Source: Escallonia rubra
Lineage: Eukaryota > Streptophyta > Magnoliopsida > Escalloniales > Escalloniaceae
Assembly: GCA_033065855.1 (NCBI GenBank)
Contig: JAVXUO010002910.1
Coordinates: 1-64,000, forward strand
Direction of reading: 5' to 3'
DNA: 64,000 nucleotides
The notes beneath the pieces are model-generated. The model was not told the DNA's origin. It made no database searches and saw only the letters and a program-made list of their open reading frames with translations. The first letter of the stretch is position 1. Every line of letters begins with the position of its first letter. A program made the translations under genes and the position numbers. Below, one piece after another: positions 57,205 to 64,000 of this stretch.

Positions 57205-57620
57205 AAGGCATTCGTTGACTTGACTTGCGGCTCCTCCATGACTGAGAGGCGGTAGCTCCTTTTTGTAGAAGTCAGTCTTGCACTAAAATCAACTCCTAGA
57301 TGCCTTATGCATATACATGGGTCACAAAGGGAAGCGGACAAGAAATTGAGTACACTTACCATGGAATTATGTGTGGATGCCTAAACTCGCGCCTTGAACG
57401 TTTATTAAGAAAATATATATTCGACATTGTGGACTCATTTGGTCAAGCAAAGCATGGTCTTGGAATCGACTGAACTTCCACGACGCAAAACACAAGTTAC
57501 GGTGGGCCAGCTATCGTTCTCGACCGGGTGATCTTTCGTATCCGCCAAGAGAAGATAAACTTCAGAATCCTCCGAGGGCTCAAGCTGCCAAGTATCTGGT
57601 ATGCCCACTCTATGGCACAG
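57205..57620. repeat. Tandem unit 3
   Basis: Matches 46290-46710 closely, including GAGGCGGTAGCTCCTTTTTG, GGAATTATGTGTGGATGCC and GTTACGGTGGGCCAG. No LINE is present at the corresponding place. Between units 2 and 3 (56640-57200) the flank seen around the CACTA insertion recurs. Confidence 0.8.
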
Positions 57621-59392
57621 GTCCAAGAAGCTTACTCTGCAAAGATAGGATTATCCGGAAGGTTGAGGGATAAAAAGTGGGATAAAAAGTCTTGATTAAA
57701 GCCTTCAACCAAGCTATCCCCACGAATGTTACATGATACCCTCGAATAAGATCAGTAGAATGATAAGCCACTCGAAAAGCACAAGGTGCTGCTGGCTTCC
57801 TGCTGAGAAACAACTCCGGTGAGCTAACTTCTGGAGAAAGATGCTACTATGAACTTCATGAAGCTAATTATTAAGAGGCTGAGGCCATTCACGTGGCTGC
57901 CAAAACGACAAAATCTCATCACTTCAATCCCACGGAATTATTCAAGCTATATGAAATAAGTCTGGACCCTGGAAATGTAGCCACTTCATTCAGGACACCT
58001 GCAATATGCTTCACTCCAGTCCCCAATGCAGTAGTGAATATGGACCTGGAGGCCCCACAATGGCAGCTCCCTGGATGGCAAGCATGGCCATCAGAAACTC
58101 CCTCCGACCCACCCCAGTTGTTGCTCACCCGCCCTAAAGAGCTCAAGCCCATCTGCTCGAAAGACCTGGAGCATCTCGGAATAGGATAGCTTTAGATTGT
58201 GTTCTGTTCTTCTGCGGTTTTCTTTTCCTTGTGTAGTAGCTCTTATGATAACCAAAAAAGGTACTGTGCTACTTTTGATACTTGCATCCCCGCAATCCCC
58301 CAGAACATATCATTCTCTAGGCTGCATCCAAGGCCGTACAGATCCTTAATGCTTACCTGACTCACCAACCCCCACCACACACCAAAACAAGCACTTTTTG
58401 AAGTTGCTACACATGGAGCGTATAGCAGCTGGGAACACGTGCGATGTAGGTTAAAAATGAGGTCTCGACAAAAGCACCCTCGACAACAACTGCATGCTAA
58501 CAAGAAGTCTCTGGGCTCTTACAATGATAAGTTAGTATTATGTTGTCTCTGCTATGATCTGCCCAAGAATACATAATATCTGGGAACCAATTGAGAAAAT
58601 ACAGCACTGTTTGTTATCTATATAACAGGACTGAACAAGCCTTCACCAAAGTCACAAGTAACAAGTACAATTCTAATTCGCATAACCTAATTCAATAAAA
58701 ATTGGGTCAGTAAACTAAGAAGGTCCCAAGTCCATACTCTGTTGACAAAAACCAATAAGGTAACTGCGCAACCTGCATATTCAGTACTCAGAAATGACTA
58801 CAAATTCTAGTTCAACCAAAAACTAAAACAAGCAGAAAACCCATGCAATTCATTCTTCTCATTACTTGGCACTTACAGTCATAAAATATACTTGAATAGA
58901 GCAGCTTTAAGACGACCGCCTTTTCCAGAAAGAAAAGCAAGTTTTAGGCACAATGACCAACCTAAACGGGTCGAATTACATGCTAAAAGGTATATACATA
59001 TTGGGTACACAAAATAAATCCAGTAAATCACCTCAGAGCTTTATATGTTAACTAGTAGTATAAACCAACATGCACGACCCGATACTCAAGCACGAGTGCA
59101 TATAGTTGCTTATTTCTCACAACTGTACACTATGCCCTCACTGTGACAAATAGATCTATCATCCATACGTACTTTGTCAATGTAATTTAGCACCTGAGCG
59201 TATATCAGTGCTGATACTGCCAATTCTTTGTTGTTAATTTTTTGTCCGCTAAATTGAAAAGCCTCAGCATGATAAAGAAAGGAATTTGCGCTCTCTTCTC
59301 ACCCCTCACCAACTCAGAAAGTAATTTTGCTAAACAGTAAGAAGAAACGGAGAAAAAATACAGAGTTCAAATGTAGACTAATAGCCTTCGTT
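57621..59392. other. Non-coding or decayed stretch
   Basis: A 98-residue frame at 57893-58189 and the sequence just before it (AAGFLLRNNSGELTSGE in one frame) faintly recall a plant RNase H-like domain of LINE type, but several frames are needed and I do not call a gene. The rest shows nothing recognisable. Confidence 0.35.
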
Positions 59393-59545
59393 GGAGGGTG
59401 AGCCTCGGCGCAACTGTAAGTATGCTCTATTATGGCCTGGAGGTCAAGGTTCAAAATGCGTAAACAACCGCTCTGGAAAAGCAAGGGTAATGCTATGTAC
59501 ATCTGTCCCTCTCCAGACCCTGCAATATCAGGAATCTTGTGCATG
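59393..59545 (+). mobile_element. Au-like SINE, nearly full length
   Basis: Starts GGAGGGTGAGCCTCGGCGCA, the hallmark Au 5' end with the pol III A-box, has a B-box-like GGTTCAAAATGC near 59450, then TATGTACATCTGTCCCTCTC and CAGACCCTGCAATA of the 3' half, ending near TTGTGCA. It is the best of three copies in the window. The target duplication was not resolved. Confidence 0.85.
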
Positions 59546-59559
59546 TGCATGTACGACAC

Positions 59560-60839
59560 ATTGTTCTCTGCAAACTGACTATTTTCGGAATGCTACCGTC
59601 ATGCAGAAAGTGAGCATTTTCATTACACCCATGGTGCCTGACATGTCCTATTGGGTAGCTTGAAAGCATAATGGGGTGTTTGACCTCCAATGTGGAGTTT
59701 GGGACTTCAATAAGATTATGTTCTTTTACCAATTTTAATTCTGTAAGGAGATGATCATCCCACTCCTCAATTGAACTCGCTCACTACAAACTGGAACTAT
59801 TCATCTGAGGCAGGGTGGAGTGGGTTAGCTCAATATTGGGGAGGGATTATCAATTCCCTTTCTTTAAGCTAAGATCATCACTAAGTAGGATACTTCATCT
59901 GACACCTCCGCCCCCAAAAATCACCAAAAAGAATGATGGAAGAAAGACCAGGCCAAGAGATGGAATAGAATCGAAGTCCTTGATACATGTTAAGGTGGAG
60001 GTCATAAATACAAGATAAAAGCATTCATACTTATAAGTCCTAAGCCATTGGAGTCCTTTTTTTTTTTTTTTTTAATTTGTTGGAATACATTCTCGTCGCA
60101 AGCAGTTCAGAAAACCAAAGATAGCCTTTGTGTCCAATCTTTATGATAATACTAATAAGTGATATTATAGCATTCATTCACCTCATAATTGGACAGGGAA
60201 AGTGAAATCTGTGAAGAGATGACATATATTGTCAACTTCTTGGACAATAAGAGAATAGACTGAACATGGCCTAAAACAATAATATTAAGCTTAAGAAAAA
60301 ACAAGTAGAGCCAAAAAATAATAGCTTCAATTCTAAACACACCCAAGAGTCTTAAAACATGGCAATTCAGATGAATCTAGCCAAAAAATAATAGCTTCAA
60401 TTCTAAGCACACCCAAAGTGATTTAGCCATTTTTTAACAATAAAGGTTCAAATGCTTGGAACTGCAAGCTCACAGGCTAAAGGCTACTGAGAATAAGCAT
60501 CCTCAATCAAGGTCAACAAAGATGTTTAATATGGTTTGATCAATTATATTTGTGAACATTTAAATATTGTCGTTCGCCCTCAACGGATAATTCTTTATAA
60601 AGCAAACTATCCTGTATCAATAACACCTTCCACATACATAATATTATTCGATGTGTAACTTGACTACAAACCCATTCACACAGAGTGTGACCCCGTCCAG
60701 AATTTACAAAACAGAAATCCTTCGTCCAAACAACGCCAGCCAGGGCTAGCCCAACCCGCCTGTAAGAACCGAAAGTATTTGTACTAGTCAATAATACAAA
60801 ATTTCATTGACCGGTGATATATTCAACGTCGCAACTAAA
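59560..60839. other. Non-coding stretch
   Basis: No gene recognised. A poly-T run lies at about 60058-60073. AGCCAAAAAATAATAGCTTC with its flank TCAATTCTAA occurs twice, near 60308 and 60379, a local duplication of about 40 bp. Confidence 0.4.
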
Positions 60840-62370
60840 GCAGGTTCAAGTGCTGTGGTATGGACCAAGCCCAACTTAAAGGTCCAACAAACTAGTCTGA
60901 TCAACCGTTATGGGTCAATTATGTCACATGTCAGAATCAAGTCAATTTTTGACCAAGAATAATTTCAAGATTAAAGGGGGACAAAATCTCTTTAATCATG
61001 GGTTTTCCGAAATTAGGAACCGTCTTACTTATAAATAAAGGACTTGGGGTAGAGAAGGACACACAGTCTCACAATCAAAATCAAAATCAAAGCTCTGCTA
61101 TAACTCTGTCATCTCACGCTTTGTGCTTCATTTGAAGAACAATACGCACTACTTCAATCGAGCACTTCCAAGACACGAAGACTATTTTCTTTTTTTATCT
61201 TGAATCAAAGAAGAATTCGCCTTCAACGCTGGTGATTCTATGTTGGGAATTTTTCCAAATTTGATTCTTACCTTATTAAAGTTTGCACTACCAGGAATAA
61301 TTTGCAAAAAGAATCAATCAAATTGATTGGTTTGAGAAATATTAACTCTCAAATATTGGCATTTAATAAGGTTGAAAATAATCATGAAGTGGTTTCACAT
61401 AGCTTGGGAAATGGAAAAGTTAAGGGTATTTAAATGACCATGTGACATACCATATTGTTCTAGAAACACATGGTATGCATGGCCATGCACTTGCACATGT
61501 GCGGTGCACCGCACCGCACACGCGCGAGCACGCGACTGCGGCGGCAGCGTAAAGGCGCTATTGGCGCTTTTAGGCGCACTTTGCACTTCGCACGTGCGCA
61601 TCGTCGCTAGGAGCCCTCGCCCCGAGCCCAGCCTTAACTTTTGCGACAAATTCAGCTTGTGAGCTGCAACTTGAAACTGAAACAGTTTATTTTGAAATGG
61701 CAACTGCAATTGGTGTCTTTTCATTCAAATGTTGCACCTCTATTCTGTGTCTACAGATTGTGACTGTTAAGTGACATCTGCAGAGTCACTTAACTGCCAC
61801 AACTGTTTGCACCTGTTCTTGGCACCCTTTGGTGTCTATAAATAGGCTGATGGTCAGATCATATTTTACACTTCGAATTTCTCTCTTGCTCTCTCTCAAA
61901 TTTCTGTCTGTTGATTGCATTCTGCTGTGATCAATAGTGTCTCGCCTGTTTTATCTTGGGAGGCAGATTTGCTGCTACCCTAAGCAGATTATAAGGGAGC
62001 AAATACTGTCTTAAGGAAAGAGTGCAACGCATTCGACTCAGGCATCTTCAGTCCAGATTCTCCATACTGCCTTTATTTCCAACATTCTACAAGTCAAGGA
62101 TAGCCACACTTGTTCGGGATAAAGCCTTAAAGCCCTAGATCAAGTATCGTTTCAACAATCTGTTAACCGCAAAGATGGAAAAAATCAAAGTCCGCCTTTC
62201 AAGATCAAACTGTTTAAGCCCTAAGAACATTATCGAATCAAAGGATTTTTACATTTATTTTGCGTAGAAATCAGTGGTGTAACCCTTCAATTTTTGATAA
62301 ATTAAATTTTGTACAATTATTTCTCGTCTTGCAGTCTAGACACAAAATTTGTGTGTATACCGCCATAGAA
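60840..62370 (+). mobile_element. Probable LTR remnant interrupted by a solo LTR
   Basis: A TATA-like ACTTATAAATAAAGGACTTG near 61028, followed by an A/C-rich leader-like stretch and, beyond the nested solo LTR, a T/A-rich region ending with TAGACACAAAATTTGTGTG, together look like an LTR of a Ty3/gypsy element. Borders and target duplication were not found, and no internal region is attached. Low confidence. Confidence 0.35.
61241..62084 (+). mobile_element. 844-bp solo LTR, copia-like
   Basis: Starts TGTTGGGAATTTTTCC and ends TTTATTTCCAACA, with inverted TGTTGG/CCAACA tips and a perfect 5-bp target duplication TTCTA (61236-61240 and 62085-62089). A TATA box (TCTATAAATAGG) lies at about 61836. 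Size and tips fit a Ty1/copia LTR. There is no internal region, so it is a solo LTR. Its interior has a GC-rich CGCGCGAGCACGCG stretch. Confidence 0.85.
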
Positions 62371-63315
62371 ACCCACGAAGTTCCTGCCCAATCTGGTGTA
62401 TATTTAAATATCAAGCCATCCAAAGAACACAGCCAGCAGATCGCCTAACAAAGACCTCCACAAACTCCATCACACGCCAAACAGCACTACCGATGCTCGA
62501 CCCACCTCCTTGAAGCACGGACTCACCTTCTTCAACACAGAGGAGCCTGAATGAAACTTCAACACAAAGGAGCTAATCCAGCCACCTGCCATGCTCAACT
62601 CACCTTCTTCTTGAAGCACGGACTCAATCAGGATCAGTTCCACCCCCAATCACCATCGAACAAGACACCTCCATCTGACCTCTGCTCCGACGAATCAACT
62701 CTAAAGGCATGAAGAGAGATTTCTTGAAGGAGAAGAGCCCAAAACAAAGAATAAGAACCCCAAATCCATGGCGGGAAAAGGAAATCCTCTAAGAGGGATA
62801 ACGACAAGGAAGAACAAAAGGCGCGCGCGCGAGAGAGAGAGAGAGAGAGGTGGCTAGGGTTTCAGAGAGATGTCAGAATAAGAGAGCACCTTTCATATAT
62901 TGCAACTAAGTAGAATCATGCCTGCAATCTCTAACCTTATCCAAAGTAGTTTGGAATCAAACTTCATGTTTTCCTAATAAAAGCAAACCATACCTATTTT
63001 GCAAGAAGTTGTTTGTGAGCTTTGTATGAGAGAATTACATTCCAAGCTAAAGCAACAACGTTAGCAGCAAGGACCTGTAACAATGAGCAAGCAAGGAAGA
63101 GAATTGGCATTCTGATACAACCTACTGGGAAAAAAGAACAGAGGCATAAACAAAGCTGATAGACTGATATGCAACCCAAGAATCAAACGGGGACTTTATT
63201 TGAAACATTAATGGTTAAAGAATGAAAGATAAAGATTTAGAACCTGATGGTACTTTGACATCATACAAACACAAATTTTTCCTATTCTGGCTCAACTCAA
63301 ATTTTTTAAAGCATG
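62371..63315. other. Non-coding stretch with GCGCGC(GA)n
   Basis: A locally duplicated block (CTTGAAGCACGGACTCA near 62510 and 62622) and a GCGCGCGCGAGAGAGAGA tract at about 62821-62850. The minus strand of 62700-62870 has leader-like composition with a short open frame after GCCATGG, too short to call a gene. Confidence 0.4.
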
Positions 63316-63376
63316 AAGTGCGAGCCGTCAGGATGATAACCTTAATTTAAGGTTATCATCCTGATGGCTCGCACTT
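63316..63376. repeat. 61-bp near-perfect palindrome
   Basis: Two 30-bp arms around a single central T at 63346, with one mismatch. The left arm begins AAGTGCGAGCCGTCAGGATG and the right arm ends CATCCTGATGGCTCGCACTT. The right arm ends exactly where an hAT-type terminus begins (63377). Confidence 0.95.
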
Positions 63377-63615
63377 TAGAGATGTCAAACGGGCCGGGCG
63401 GCCCGCGGCCCAGCCCGACCCAGCAAAAAAAAAGGCCGGCCCGACCCTGTTATGAACAGTGTAGGCCCGAAGTTTTAGGGCCTTGGACCTGGGCTTGGAC
63501 CAGGCCAAGGTTTCAGAAAAAATGGCCCGGCCCAGGCCCGGCCCTAAAAAAGCCCGAAAAAGAGGCCCAAAATTGGCCCTGTTTTGGCCCAAAATTAGCC
63601 CAATTGACAGGCCCT
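63377..63615. mobile_element. Short GC-rich hAT derivative
   Basis: Starts TAGAGATGTCAAACGGGCC, closely matching the ends of the Ac-type hAT at 39884. It also shares the internal words GGGCCTGGGCTTGGACCAGG and AATGAACAGT/TATGAACAGT with that element's left subterminal region. The right border is probably near GCCCAATTGACAGGCCCT. No 8-bp target duplication was found. It is an internally deleted relative. Confidence 0.75.
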
Positions 63616-63845
63616 CCCCACACCCGCCTCTGCCTTAAATGCAAATATGAATGTTGAGTGAAAACCCATCCATGATCATATAATTCCTCCATCTCTCTCA
63701 TCACTTTACTGTAAACTCCCTATTTGTCTCTCTCTAGCTACCACAGTTAAGCACACCCACAAAACGAACGCACGCACACACACAAAACACACACTCATTT
63801 GTTCTGTAAGAGTGTATCCGGGGAAAACAGACGTTGTTGAGTGAA

Positions 63846-64000
63846 ATGTTGGGAACTGAAGATAGCAAGTCCTTCACTCAGGCCAATGATGCTGGGAGTG
63901 CAGGCCATGCTGAAGTTGTCATTCCAGTTGAGGAGGTCATTCTCTGTTCTTCATTTCGTCTTTTTCATGCACTGCTTTCTAAATTCTAGTCAATTGTTCT
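63846..64000 (+). CDS. Possible first exon of a gene running off the window
   Basis: After a CT- and CA-rich leader-like stretch (63690-63800) the ATG at 63846 opens MLGTEDSKSFTQANDAGSAG and then HAEVVIPVEE, followed by a possible but weak donor (GAG|GTCATT) near 63935. Reading on without splicing meets a stop near 63990. The composition (acidic, Gly/Ala/Ser) gives no family. The gene model cannot be tested inside this window. Confidence 0.3.

Noticed and set aside
57893-58189. A 98-residue proline-rich frame
   Set aside because: No family resemblance, no clear promoter, and the preceding sequence has scattered, decayed RNase H-like words; probably chance or a LINE remnant.
62700-62870. Minus-strand gene start after the (GA)n tract
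   Set aside because: The leader-like composition is suggestive, but the open frame after GCCATGG is about 22 codons and no following exon was recognised.

Overview
The window looks like nuclear DNA of a flowering plant, most likely a eudicot. It is AT-rich, its genes have GT-AG introns, and it is crowded with plant-type transposable elements (MULE, CACTA, hAT, Tat-lineage Ty3/gypsy, L1-type LINE, Au-like SINEs). I recognise no conserved single-copy housekeeping gene that is clearly intact. I saw no tRNA, rRNA or CRISPR array. Species cannot be told from this window.

Layout. 1-2.4 kb: two Au-like SINE pieces, a purine/GT-rich tract and one exon-sized ARF GTPase fossil (minus). 2.5-10.8 kb: an apparently intact 887-residue MuDR-type transposase gene, then a six-exon Plant Mobile Domain gene on the same strand. 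11.1-12.6 kb: decayed receptor-like cytoplasmic kinase pseudogene abutting a CACTA end, then a 145-bp foldback element inside an (AT)n tract. 13.8-16.8 kb: two divergently transcribed paralogous small genes of unknown function, separated by about 1.65 kb of promoter-containing tandem repeats. 17.8-18.6 kb: an inverted-repeat array. 19.7-22.9 kb and 35.6-39.6 kb: two copies of one duplicated segment, each with a CACTA end, a T-rich MITE-like element and a small secreted cysteine-rich peptide gene. Between them lies a broken Tat-lineage gypsy element with a 3.6-kb solo LTR nested in it. 39.85-44.7 kb: three hAT elements nested like dolls, one with an intact 757-residue transposase. 45.8-46.1 kb: a third, diverged copy of the cysteine-rich peptide gene. 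46.3-57.6 kb: a tandemly repeated unit that carried a LINE and was later hit by a 6.06-kb CACTA element full of minisatellites. 57.6-64 kb: mostly non-coding DNA with a SINE, a copia-like solo LTR, a 61-bp near-perfect palindrome touching an hAT end, and a possible first exon at the right edge.

The most interesting unexplained items are (i) the three-member family of roughly 54-residue secreted peptides with a CC-x5-CC core, all on the minus strand; (ii) the head-to-head pair of small paralogous genes with an invariant 45-residue spacing between an EW motif and an IR-x-ENNRM motif, whose shared upstream region repeats one TATA-containing unit about three times; and (iii) the self-complementary array at 17.8-18.4 kb. 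Coordinates of exons and element ends were read by eye; similarity statements rest on recalled family motifs, not on database searches.
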